Assembly (NCBI RefSeq): GCF_026914185.1
Contig: NC_070564.1
Span: forward strand, 3,100,001 to 3,164,000
Direction: 5' to 3'
Length of the DNA stretch: 64,000 bases
Source of the DNA: Puccinia triticina
Taxonomy: Eukaryota > Basidiomycota > Pucciniomycetes > Pucciniales > Pucciniaceae
The translations under genes were made by a program, and so were the position numbers. The number at the start of each line of letters is the position of its first letter. The stretch's first letter is position 1. Positions 11,906 through 22,600 of the stretch are shown one piece after another. The notes under the pieces are model-generated. The model made no database searches. It had not been told where the DNA came from and saw only the letters and a list, made by a program, of their open reading frames with translations.

Positions 11906-13794
11906 TTAAGTTCGAGTTCGCTTGGAAGTTGAAGATTTGCTGGAAGAGTCTCCTGTGTCATCACATGTATGTAAGTACAACATATCAGTACATCTTTATA
12001 GGGATTCAACAAGTATACACATGATATGCTACTCACCTGAAATCTTTCTCTTTTTTGAAGATGCATTTTGTAATTTTGATAGATTTCTGTTGCGAGCTCG
12101 CTCGTTTTTTCTTAGAAGATGTAGTCGGGCACGAATTGTTTGAATGAGATTGCGCTCATGTTGTAGAAGATCAGTGCGGTCACAAATTTCTTTGAACAAT
12201 TCCAGGAACCCTGTATCATTCCAGTATGCAGAGATCTTATGATGAAATACAGCCAGGGTCGCCACTCTCTTATGCGCCGATGGAGAGCCGAAACTTGCAC
12301 AGAGGGCCCTGAGGGAGTTCCAATCTTTGTCCTCGGATGAAGACATTGCATTCTTGAGCTGGGTTTCATTCTCAATGATTTTTTTGAACGTATTTAAGTC
12401 GTCTGGGCATTTCAATGATGGTGGAAAGTCAGCATCAATGATGTCAGCTGCAAAATCTTGTTGTAGATCACTCATTATACAAACCTAAATCTTTTCCAAA
12501 TGAATTCATATAGTTCGGAAGAATTTCTAATTTGGGAGAGATAGGTCAGTGAAAAAGGTACCGGGAGGAATGAGGCACCAAGAAGAGATATTTAATAATT
12601 AAACAAACCTTTTTCCCATCTTGCAGGATATGCTAGACCCAGTTTGAAGGGAATATGCTCAACATACCAAGTCATTCCATCGATGTAATAAGCGAGAATC
12701 CTGTCGAGTTTTTGATACTTCAAACGAAGGCTGTAGAGGCCATACAAGGCAGATATAACCATAGATTGCGCCTCTGGGCCTAGGAATTTAGATTGAGACA
12801 GGCCTAAAATATAAGCAAGAACTGTAAGCCATTCCTTGACTTGTTCATCCTTGGCATCGTGGTTGTCTAGGATATTTTTGAACCCAAGTTGTATAAAGTG
12901 AGTTGGGTATTCATCTGGACAGGCGTCTGCCTGCAAATGACTGATGAACAGCTTGCGTGGGTCGTCTTGGGCCAAATCGTCCAAATTGATGTTGACTGAA
13001 CCAAGTGTAAATTATTAGCTTCAGGCATGACAGGGAATAGGATAAAGTATAGTAGGTCTCATGTGTATTGTGGAAGGTGTTTGCTTATTCATGTACCTTG
13101 AGCATAGTGCAGCCCGACTGGCGGGGAACAAGGGCCGAACGGGACATCAAGAAAATTTGAGGAGAACAGGGGGCGGAAAAATCTCAGCTATTGTCGCCTA
13201 CTCTGAGTTTCCACATGTACAAATTTGAAGGGATGGATCAGTACTAACGTGTTTTCACATCTGCATTTTCTGGCTCTTCTGTGGTTAATAATGCTAGACA
13301 GAAAGATGTTACGGAAAAATATTAGAATGAGTAGAGTTCTTAGCAATCCATGATATCTGGATTAAATTGAGGTGCTGAACCATCTCGAGGCCTACCTGGA
13401 AGGGGTTCTGGAAATCCATATGATTTTTTTTTGTGTCAGTTCTTGTTTAGCAGGACGTGTCATAATGCAAAGAGAAACGAGAGACAAGAATCTGTGGAAG
13501 TAGGTAGGACGTGAGCGTAGGGCTATTTTACACACCTTCAAGCTTCTTATATGCTTCGCGGTACTCTTCGATATATACCTTGAAGCGGGGAGATTGATCC
13601 GGGACAGGAGGGATCCAAGATCCATGATCAAGCGCTGCAACGACTTTGGAGGAAGCCCTTTCTGGTCCCAAGAAACTGTCTGCCGCATCGTGAGCGCGGC
13701 CTGTCCAGACAACACTCTCCATCGCTTGTGTGTTATCTACCAGTTGGCAGATGAAAATTGGGAGACATAGGGCAATGAATGTGGCGAATTGCAT
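11906..13794 (-). CDS. Putative secreted protein, paralogue B (six or seven exons)
   Basis: Exons on the minus strand: 13794-13536, 13407-13396 (12-nt microexon), 13293-13249, 12995-12609, 12526-12485, 12447-12038/12037 and 11952-11906. The sum is 1203 nt or 400 aa, all junctions phase 1. Residues 1-24 (MQFATFIALC...) form a signal peptide. The central exon aligns with paralogue A over its full length (DDPRKLFISH, DEQVKEWL). The C-terminus is extended relative to A by an extra last exon and is basic (KKRK, SKRTRT), resembling a nuclear localisation signal. One junction needs a 37-nt intron (12448-12484); without it the frame is broken by TGA, so this copy could instead carry a frameshift. Function is unknown; candidate effector by context only. 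Confidence 0.68.
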
Positions 13795-13953
13795 CTGTGG
13801 TGCTAAAGATTGAGAACAAGATTGATGATTGGGTCGAATGGGTCACTTTGGGACGGATGGGTGGGAGGAGTTATTTGCAAATGTGTTTGGTTTTGGAGAA
13901 CGCTGGCTGGTCGCGTGCATATGGATAAACCTCTCATAGGCAGTGGGTTCTGG
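13795..13953 (-). promoter_or_regulatory. Upstream region of paralogue B
   Basis: Read on the minus strand, this region carries a CCTCCCACCCATCCGTCCC block that is also present upstream of paralogue A (10420-10437). The order relative to the ATG is similar in both copies. Shared sequence upstream of two diverged paralogues is consistent with a conserved core promoter, although it may simply reflect the duplication. The mariner-type element begins directly beyond it at 13956. Confidence 0.4.
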
Positions 13954-14329
13954 TACAGCGGACCCATAAAAGCTTGCGACTTTTGTCGCGCGTTTTGAAA
14001 CTTTGTGCCGCAGCCGCAAATCTTTTCGCAGCAGAAATGCACCGTGCGCGCGGGCCGTGCTTCGGGGGATCACGGGGGGATATGCCAGAGTGCAGGTGCC
14101 TGCAGGCGCCCAGCCAGTCCGTCCCACGACACCCAACCACCATTGCCACCACCACCCTCACCTTCGCCGTTGCTGTCGCCGTCACTGTCACTGTCACCGT
14201 CGCCGCCAGATCCACCCGCGCAGATCAATCCCATTCGGCAATTGGACAGTTTAGACAGGTTTGTCTTCCTTTTCTTTTACCTCAAATACCACTTACCTAG
14301 CTGACAGCACTCCCCCTTCTCTAGGCTTA

Positions 14330-15435
14330 ATGTATGTCAAGTACAGCGCATCCTTCAAGTACCTTGTTGTTCAGGCGGCCCTTCATGGGAAAAACCTTGC
14401 GGAAATCAATGTTGCAAATGGATCCGAGGTCAGTTCTGATTCCTTGCGACGCTGGTGTTCGTTATATGAGACAACGCGAGCTGTTGTCGCCGATCCAGCT
14501 ACCTACCAAACCAGAGGTCGGCCCTTGGCTCTCAACAACAAAGAAAGGGGCTTTCTCTTGGATATGGTCACCAACCATCCAAAGATATACCTTGAAGAAA
14601 TCCGGGAATCCCTAATGGAGCAGTGTAACGTTCACATCTCTTTACAAACCATATCAAACGAACTCCATGAACGCCTCCGTATGAGTCAAAAAACAATGAG
14701 GAAGGTCAATTCCAACCAAAACCCAATCCAACGCGCACAATACATCATCATGATGGCTAACTACGACCCCAATTGCCTTGTCTTCACCGGTGAGTCCCTT
14801 TTTTTCTTTTTTCTTTATCTACATTTTAGCTCATTGAACTTTCTTCCTCCAAGATGAAAGTGGTGTGTGTCTGGACGGCGTAATTCGTACCCGGGGTTGG
14901 GCCCCGATTGGCGAGAGGACATCAAGACTTTCGGTGGCGCGGGAAACTCATCGATTCAACTTAATCCCAGCAGTGGCTCTCAGTGGTCTGGTTTCAATTA
15001 TGACCCAGCAAGAAAATGTCAAGCGGGTTGATTTTGAGCACTACTTAGAACATGCTTTGGTGAGTCTTTCTTTTGAAATTAGCATTAGCTTCTTGTGAAT
15101 TCATTCTGAATGCCTTGCTCTTGAAGCTTCCAAGCATGAATCCATTTCCAGGACCCCGTAGTGTCCTAGTCATGGACAACGCTCAGATCCATCACAATGG
15201 TCGAATCGAGGAGCTCGTTGAGGATGTTGGTTGTCATCTTGTGTACCTTCCTGCCTACTCCCCCGACATGAACCCAATTGAAAAAGCTTTCAGTGTCTTG
15301 AAGTCCAATTTACGACGATATGGCGAACTGGACGGTGGCGAAACCGACGGGGAGCAGATTGAGGCCTTCACCAGGCTTATTTTCACCCCTGAGCTCATGC
15401 GCGGCCTTTTTCAAGGCTCGGGATACACGGACTGA
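14330..15435 (+). CDS. DD34E transposase (Tc1/mariner superfamily)
   Basis: Three exons (14330-14789, 14854-15059, 15127-15435) joined by GT-AG introns of 64 and 67 nt give 324 aa. The N-terminal third is helix-turn-helix-like (DSLRRW, RGRPLAL). The catalytic domain shows the first Asp in FTDESG, spanning the first intron, the second Asp in MDNAQIHH, and the Glu in NPIEKAF. There are 34 residues between the second Asp and the Glu, the Tc1-type DD34E spacing. The start at 14330 (MYVKYSASFK) fits fungal relatives. The reading frame is intact. It would cut and paste the surrounding element at TA sites by binding its long TIRs. Confidence 0.88.
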
Positions 15436-16369
15436 ATTTGTCAATCGTTTCCCGTAAGTCACCCTCTATGACCGACCTCAATGATTCTCATCCTAAGCCT
15501 GAGACACCGTATCCCTTTCTAATATCCTGTCTCCACCAGCGTTCTCCGGCCTCGGAAGCTCTTTCTCGTCGTTCTTCAACCAAGCCTTCAGTTCGCAGTC
15601 ATTGCTCAGCTACAGCAGCTTGATCCCAAACAGTTTCCCCGGTCTCATGGGCACTTCCCGATCATCATTTGACTGCTTGTGACTCCCTTTAGAGCTCGTA
15701 CTGAGTTGTTGTGTTGCTCCTGTGTCACATTTCTCTGTTTTTTAACCACTTGCACCCAAAAGTCAATTGTTTTTCTTGTCATCATTTCACTGCTCAAAAG
15801 ACAATCAATACTCTTTTCGTTTCACAAGTCCCCGCCCCCACAGGACGTGTTCCAAGAGTTTCTGATTGCATCTCATCTGTTACTCGATGAAGTGTAACAG
15901 GTTCGGCCCTGAGCCAGTCACCAGACGCATCATAAGCGAGGTGGCAGGCCCTCCGTCCTTCACGGAGCCGGTGCCAGCTTGTAGAGTCCCTTCACTGCTT
16001 CAAACGGACTGAGCCAGTCACCAGACTTGCATCATAAGCAAGGTGGCAGGCCCTCCGTCCTTCACGGAGCCGGTGCCAGTTAGAGTCCCTTCACTGCTTC
16101 GAACGGACAAGCGGTTTCTTCACAGATATCGCGTTCATCGCGGTTTCTTCACAGATATTGCGCTCATCATCCAACCAAGAATTTCGAGCAGGTCACAGCA
16201 TCAAAGATCGGTACATAAGGAAAGAATCACACAAAATGAAAGAATGAATTGTACATAGGAAAGAATCACAGGGACATGAGGAAAGAATTGCAGAAGGAAA
16301 GGGGATAATGACCAAATGAGTTTGAAAGATAAAATGATAATAAAAAAAGAACAAAGTTGATTACTCTCT
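15436..16369. repeat. Spacer between element genes, tandem duplications
   Basis: A unit of about 98 bp (tgagccagtcaccagac ... tcactgcttc[ag]aacggac) is present twice in tandem at about 15911-16108. It is followed by a short duplicated unit (gcggtttcttcacagatat) at about 16110-16168. The rest is non-coding 3' sequence of the two convergent genes. Confidence 0.7.
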
Positions 16370-18071
16370 TTATTGGGTTCTAGACCCCCTCATCAAGTGA
16401 TGAGTATACTTCTTAGCCGAGTAAGCTATGGATCGGGCCGGACCTTCAGGTATCCCTTTTTCATGGAGCTCTGCCGCAGTGAAAAGCTTGAACATCGTCC
16501 AGTGTGTGATCCCAAGGGTGCTCATACCATCATGGACTTCGGGGGAATTGGGATCGACGTGAGAAAATCGGAAGAAATCATCCATGTTACCGATATCGTG
16601 TGGCGGAGTTGTTGGAGACACAGCCCGCGCTGGCGGGTCGGGGTTCCTTGGAGCGTTGGCGGTGGGCATATTCATTGAGGTGGTCGGCATGTTTGTCGGG
16701 TTGAAGAACATTGCAGGGAAGTTGAATGGATTCGCAACTGGGATCTGCACCGATGGAGGCGGGGGAGGTGGTGGCGGTGGTTCATCGCCCTTGGTCTTAT
16801 ACTGGAACTGGTCTGATCTTGGCGGAACCAGGAGGGTTACTCGAGGATTTTTTCTCTTTCAAAGGCAAAGTCAGTGCAAATTATTGTAACAAAAAATTCA
16901 AAAAAAAAAACTTACAATCGCCTTTGCCCACGAAGTTGCTCGGCCCATATTCAAGTGGAAATACTGATCAGGGTTTTCCGGATTGATGTAAACATGGCCT
17001 TCGTGACTTCCAGTGAGGTGCTCCGCGGGGCCATGAATATCGTTGAGCTGGTTGACCAATTCAACAGTAGAGGCCGCGGCCTGGGCACCTTGAGAGGGTC
17101 CATCGGTTGGATTTGGGGTAGAAGTCGAAGCTCCGCCATTACGAGCTGTCTTGAGGTGTTTGTATGCCGATACTTTCTGGAATTTGTCCAAAAAATTAGA
17201 TGATGAGTTATAACAGCTTTAGATAGAAAAAAATACAACTTACATTAGCAACAACATTGGGATCTTGCTGGACTAATCAACAGACAATCTGGAAATGTTC
17301 TGGAGTGCCCTTGGCGGCCATGAGGAATTGCTGGAATATTTCCGGGGAGTCAAGTCGCTTTTTCTGGGCTGCTGCAAAGGGGCCTCCATGTGGGATGATC
17401 AAGTACCAAGTGATCTTCCCATCATCCTCGCGTTCCTGAGCAAAGATTCCAGCGTCCTCATCTTCATCGTTTTGAATTGAGGAAATCACCGCAGCTTTGA
17501 AGCTATCGACATTGTAATCACGCGTTGGCCAATTGACAATTAACTTACCAACATCGGGGCTGATTTTTCTGTGTTGTGGGGGATCAGGAACAAGGGTTCT
17601 TCGCTTGCGAGAGTTGCTAGGAGAAGGTGGGGGAGAAGCGGGGAAAAAGAAGATGAAGTCGATCCCAATTGGAACCTCGGGGCGGCCAGAGGTTGAGTCT
17701 GAACGAGGGCGGTGTTGGCTTTGTTGAGAGTTGGTTAGCTGGCTTTGCTGAGAGTTGGCAGTTGATGTGATTGATCGGACCGTGGCTGGTGATACTGGGC
17801 CAAATAGTGATGGGTCCAGGACAGATTCTCTTTGCTGGCTTTGCACAAAGGCTGCACGGCGGCGATTGCGGAGTTCGACTAGATGTGCGGTTCCATCAAA
17901 CAAGCCCGGCACATGGCGCTCTGAGGGTGGGGTCAAGGGGTGATGGAACCATTCTTCATATTCGGATGGAGAGATAGAACGACCGTGTGATTCGTTGTTC
18001 ATCCTGAAGAGAGGCGGATGGTTTGTGTGGGTTGGATCGGCAGGAGAGGATCGATTTGACAACCGGATCAA
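16370..18071 (-). pseudogene. Accessory gene of the mariner element, SAM-like C-terminus
   Basis: Three minus-strand exons, 18071-17244, 17176-16916 and 16855-16370 (phase 0 junctions, GT-AG), give 525 codons including the terminator. An in-frame TGA at 17277-17279 lies 11 codons before the first donor, so this copy is interrupted. The reading continues without other stops. The N-terminal part is low-complexity and Ser/Pro/Gln-rich, with a basic cluster (SRKRR). The middle has a folded-looking segment (ITWYLIIPHGGPFAAAQ). The C-terminal part after a Pro run resembles a sterile alpha motif (ITHWTMFKLF, then HEKGIPEGPARSI). The start could also be MNNESHGRS at about 18002. I know of no defined function; a transposition partner or DNA-binding cofactor is only a guess. 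Confidence 0.6.
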
Positions 18072-18564
18072 TCTGAACAGGGTTTACGGTGATGGTGTCG
18101 GGCTAGTAGTACCAGAAATGTATGAGTTGGTGGTGGCTGATGAACAAGCAAGAACCGAATAGACTTACGTGGGCAGTTCCAAGTGTCCCGACCGAATTCT
18201 TCTGGATCGGGAGCACTTAAATCTTTCCAAATTGACGACCGAATCAATCTGCACGGTTGGATCTGGCGGTGATGTTCACGGTGACAGTGACGGTGACGGC
18301 GACGGTGACGGGGACGAGGACGGCGGCGGCGACGGTGAGGTGGTGGCGCTGGTGGTGGGGGGGGGACGGCTGGCCGCTCGCTTGCGGGTCAGCAGGCATG
18401 GTGCTGATCCCCCCGTGATCCCCCGAAGCACGGCCCGCGCGCACGGTGCATTTCTGCTGCGAGAAGATTCGCGGCTGCGGCACAAAGTTTCAAAACGCGC
18501 GACAAAAGTCGCAAGCTTTTATGGGTCTGCTGTATCTAGTTGTTTCAGGCGAAGAATTGCACAT

Positions 18565-18641
18565 TGGTTTCAGCCTTCAAACCTGACACTGCCGACTGAT
18601 CATGCCCACTCGCATGAGGCCGAGGGCCGGGAGGTACCCTC
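18565..18641. repeat. Dispersed repeat flank
   Basis: The segment starting 'ttggtttcagcc' and containing 'gcatgaggc' resembles 10517-10600. It continues beyond the inserted MITE at 19113 onward, which shows the MITE landed inside this older repeat. Confidence 0.45.
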
Positions 18642-18649
18642 GGGACAAT

Positions 18650-19104
18650 CAACAGTGGGCCGCTACGCTAAACTACGCTATTTTAGCCCTAAAGTTTAGC
18701 GTAGCGGCAAAAAGCGCCAACCTTTTTTGAATAGCGTTAGCGCACTGTTAGCGCCGCTACGCTTCGCTAATTTTCAGCGGCGCTAACAGCATACCAATTT
18801 TTGTTTAGCGTTAGTGCCGCGCTACAGCCGCTACGTTGCGCTAAGGCGCTTTTAGCGGAAAAAGGCACTTTTTTGCCGCAAAAAACGCTTTAGCGCAGCA
18901 TAGCGCGCGCTCTTTTGCGCCTTGCGTGCTTAGCATTAGCGCAATTGCGCGCATCTGCGCTAACGCTACGCTAAAAGCTAAAATAGCTTTGCATCCTTTG
19001 CGCGTAGCGTTAGCGCAGATGCGCGCAATTGCGCTAACGCTACGCTAAAAAATAGCGCATTTGCGCTGCGCTAACAGCTATGTTAGCATAGCTGACCCAC
19101 TGTT
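18650..19104. mobile_element. hAT-like MITE composed of TTAGCGTAGCG words
   Basis: The 455-bp segment is bounded by the 8-bp direct repeat GGGACAAT (18642-18649 and 19105-19112). It has short inverted ends, (C)AACAGTGGG at the left and CCCACTGTT at the right, typical of hAT elements. Almost the whole interior is permutations of TTAGCGTAGCG/CGCTACGCTAA. It includes a perfect 36-bp inverted repeat (18936-18971 against 19002-19037). No coding capacity. The one-base asymmetry of the ends leaves a small uncertainty in the boundary. Confidence 0.72.
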
Positions 19105-19112
19105 GGGACAAT

Positions 19113-19296
19113 GCCACGCCGCGGATCTCGTATAGGGAACTGTAGCGCTTGTACTAATCAGAGGGCCTTCTCGGACGCGCGGGACGAAGAGTTTCAGCAT
19201 CCTCGCTCTAGGGGAGCCCAGGAAGTTTCAGAGGGAGGCGGGTGAAACACCGCCGGGCGCCTCTCGCGGAGCGAGCCTCTGAAAGAGGGGCTTGTG
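19113..19296. repeat. Dispersed repeat interrupted by the Gypsy insertion
   Basis: This contains the block 'gtttcagagggaggcgggtg' and a GC-rich hairpin around 'cctctcgcggagcgagcctc'. Related sequence is found at 1235-1300 and, inverted, at 25826-25915. The Gypsy element inserted at its right end. Confidence 0.5.
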
Positions 19297-19677
19297 TGTG
19301 AGGGGCCCCCTATTACTCTTACTGCTTTAATGGCTATGAATAGACTCAAGAGAGACTATCGCCTACGTTCAGATGTAATAAGGGTAGTTTATCCTCCTAG
19401 GAGAAATAAACTCTTGAAAGGGATTGATTAAGGAAGTCTTGAGATATGATTTCTTTCGGATAATGATAATGATGAAAACAAAAATATCGCGATGAAGAAA
19501 AGAAAGAAGAGGGGAGAAAGGAAAACATCTTCTAGTAACTATGCTCGAAACAAAAACACATGCGCATAACAAAACAATAAGATGAAAATTAATACATGCC
19601 ATCAAAAGAACAAGTCATAGCGGCATACGAAACTACATAGCGTCCTATAATTCATCAATCAAATGGAAAACGTTACA
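19297..19677 (-). repeat. LTR (3' LTR in element orientation)
   Basis: 381 bp, matching 25263-25643 throughout as far as I compared. It is preceded by TTGTG. The minus-strand ORF inside it (79 codons) occurs identically in the other LTR and is not considered a gene. Confidence 0.92.
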
Positions 19678-19684
19678 AATAGGC

Positions 19685-22600
19685 CTAACCTTGTACCCGC
19701 GACTCTCCCGTTGTTTTCGCCAGTGGCTTGGTCTTCTTTTTCTTCTTGTTACCAAACAATTCCCCATGAAGCAACTTGAAGGAATCAAGAGAGCACTTAA
19801 CTGAATCCGCAATATGTTCCTCCGCCACCCACGTGTCGTTCGCCACCGTCGCGCCCTTCCAGGAAATTAGATATTCAAACTTACCTTTCTTCAAAGACCT
19901 CACATCAAGAATTGCCTTCATCAAGGACCAATCGACAATCTCCGCATCCCTGTAATATTTTTCTTTTATACCATCCACGACTCCTCGATCCACAATACTA
20001 TTTGGATGTACGTACTTTACAATCAGTGACACGTTAAATACCGGGTGTAATTTAGGGTATTCCTTTCCAATGTCTAATTCAACCGCATTCGGACCTACCA
20101 TCTTCTTTACATAAAACGGCCCAATATACCTGTAATCTAGTTTTGAATTCAACCGCCGCGATTGAATAAACTTTTGCAGAAGTAGTACCTGATCTCCCTC
20201 TAAATAAACCGGGGAAGGCTTCTTACCCGTATTGTAATACATCGCCTGCTTCTTTCGCGCCAAAGCTAAACATTCCAACGCCTTCTCCTGCGTCAGCTGC
20301 AAATCCAAAATGAATTCATCTAAATCCTTTCGGCCCAACGACTCAGTCATAATGTTAAACTTGGGATGATGGCCATATGAGAAAAAAAATGGGGATACCC
20401 CTAAACTTGCCGAATCCAAATTATTTATAGAGAATTCCGCCATATCCAAGCACTTGTCCCACTTATCTTGATAATAGGAACAGAAATGTCTCAAATAATC
20501 TTCTAAAACTTGATTCATCCTCTCCGTTTGGCCGTCCGTTTGTGGATGATAAGCCGTCGACAATCCGGACTGTATGCTGAGAGAATTCATCAATGCTTTC
20601 CAAAATTCACTCACAAAAGTAGCTCCTCGGTCGGAAATAATCTTGTCCGGAAGGCCATGCAATCTAAATATGTGCTTCCTGAAAAGACCTGCTAAAACCG
20701 CCGATGAAGACGCTTCTTTACAAGGAATAAAATGTGTTAGTTTACTTAATAAATCAATAACTACCAAAATAGAATCAAACCCCGCCGAAGCAGGCAACTT
20801 AGTAATCATATCCATACATATAGTACTCCACGGCTTGGGGCTAGGCACCAACGGAATCAGCTGTCCATCCCGCGCTTGCCTTCGCGCTTTAACCCGCTGA
20901 CACGAGTCGCAAGACTTTACATAAGACGCAACCATCTGTCCCACCGCCGGCCAAGAGAACGTCCGCGTTAAAGTAGATAATGTACGCGCTACTCCGGGAT
21001 GGCCCACCGTAGGCGCATCATGATACATCCTAATCAGCTTCAACCTGAGAGACGAAGGAACAAAAAGCCGATCTCGATGGAAAATCAACCCGTCAACCTT
21101 CTTTACATCCTTGCCTAACAAATCAGAATCAGTATAATGACGTGTAAAATAATCCAGTAACAACTGATTTGGACGTTGGAAAGCCAAATCATGTATACCG
21201 TGGAAACCTACCACACTAGTCGGCAATAATTCTTCTACCGCATCCATGGGGACCATCTTATCAATTATAGATTTCGCCTGAGGAATCTCTGACCGCATAC
21301 CTACAAAGTCCTCCCGCCTACTCGGCGCATCAGCCGGATTTTTATTACCTGAAATATGATAAATAAGCATGTTATACCTATCCAACTCCAAAGCCCACCG
21401 CGCTTGCTTCGGAGATAAATATTTAGCGGTTTTAAAGTACAGAAGATTTGAATGATCAGACAAAATTTTTACCGGCTCCTCAGTCCCCATCAACCAAGCG
21501 CGCCATTCTTCGCACGCCTCCACAATGGCTAACAATTCTAAATCAAAAATCATCCAAGAACGTTCTCTATCAGTCAATTTTCTTGAAAAATAACTCACTG
21601 GTAACAATCTCCCATCCTTGTCTGGTTGGCTTAACACCGCCGCAATCGCGAATCCCGAACTGTCCACATGAACATACCTGGATTTATCAAAATCAAAATG
21701 AACCAACAACGGCTCATTAACAAACAAAGATTTCAGCTTCTTGAACGCTCTAACTGACTGTTCCGTCTTCCACCCAACCCTATCTCCTGTGTCACCCTTG
21801 GTCAGCGAAGTCAACGGCCCCGCGACATCGGAAAACCGCGGAATAAATTTTCTGTAGAAGTTCGTAAATCCTAAAAATTTGCGTAATTCTTTGAGGTTAG
21901 AAGGGTAAGGCCAGTGATTTATTGTATCCAACTTCCGAACGTTCATCTTCAAACCTTCCTGAGTTATATCAAACCCTAGAAAAGTAACTTTAGCGCTAAA
22001 AAACTCACATTTATTCAAAGAGGCCTTCAAAGAATACTCTCTTAACTTCGACAAGATATTCCTTAAATCCATCAAATGTGCCGCTTCTGTTCGAGAAAAA
22101 ATTAAAATATCATCAATGTAGACAAAACAGCAGACATCTAAATACTCCCGGAGAACATGCTGTATAAACCGTTGAAAAGTTGCCGGAGCATTAGCTAATC
22201 CAAAAGGCATGACTTGATATTCATACAAACCCCAAGGCGTCCTGAAAGCCGTCTTCCATTCGTGCCCAGGAGCAACCCTCAAGAGATTAAACGCCGCTTT
22301 TAAATCTATTTTCGACAGAAACTTACAACCATGAAGGTTATTCAGCAAATGTGAAATCACCGGCAAGGGATAAGAATCCCTGATCGTCATATCATTCATC
22401 AACCTGTAGTCAACACACGGGCGATTGGCCTTCCCGTCCACCTTAACATAAAAAATGGGAGCGGCTGCAGGAGACGAAGAGACCTTAATAAACCCCTTAG
22501 CTAAGTTGTCATCAATGTATTTCTTTAAAGACTCTCTCTCGGTTTTACTAAGATTATACATCTTACCAAAAGGTGGGATAACATTTTCCTTAAGATTCAC

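Larger units (their letters stand above)
13956..18532. mobile_element. Tc1/mariner-type element with long TIRs, two genes
   Basis: The element is 4577 bp, begins CAGCGGACCCATAAAAGCTT and ends with the near-complement. It is bounded by TA on each side (13954-13955 and 18533-18534), the Tc1/mariner target duplication. The inverted ends are unusually long: 13956 to about 14232 against about 18246 to 18532, rich in GTGACGGTGACGG-type words. Inside are a plus-strand DD34E transposase (14330-15435) and a minus-strand three-exon gene (16370-18071), arranged convergently. The second gene has an in-frame TGA, so this copy may not be fully active. Confidence 0.85.

Noticed and set aside
13974..14304. 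Overlapping His/Pro- and Val/Thr-rich ORFs near 14 kb and their counterparts at 18.2-18.5 kb
   Set aside because: They fall in the long inverted ends of the mariner element and its GTGACGG repeats.
19369..19605. 78-aa hydrophobic ORF present twice (also 25335-25571)
   Set aside because: It lies inside both Gypsy LTRs and is identical only because the LTRs are.
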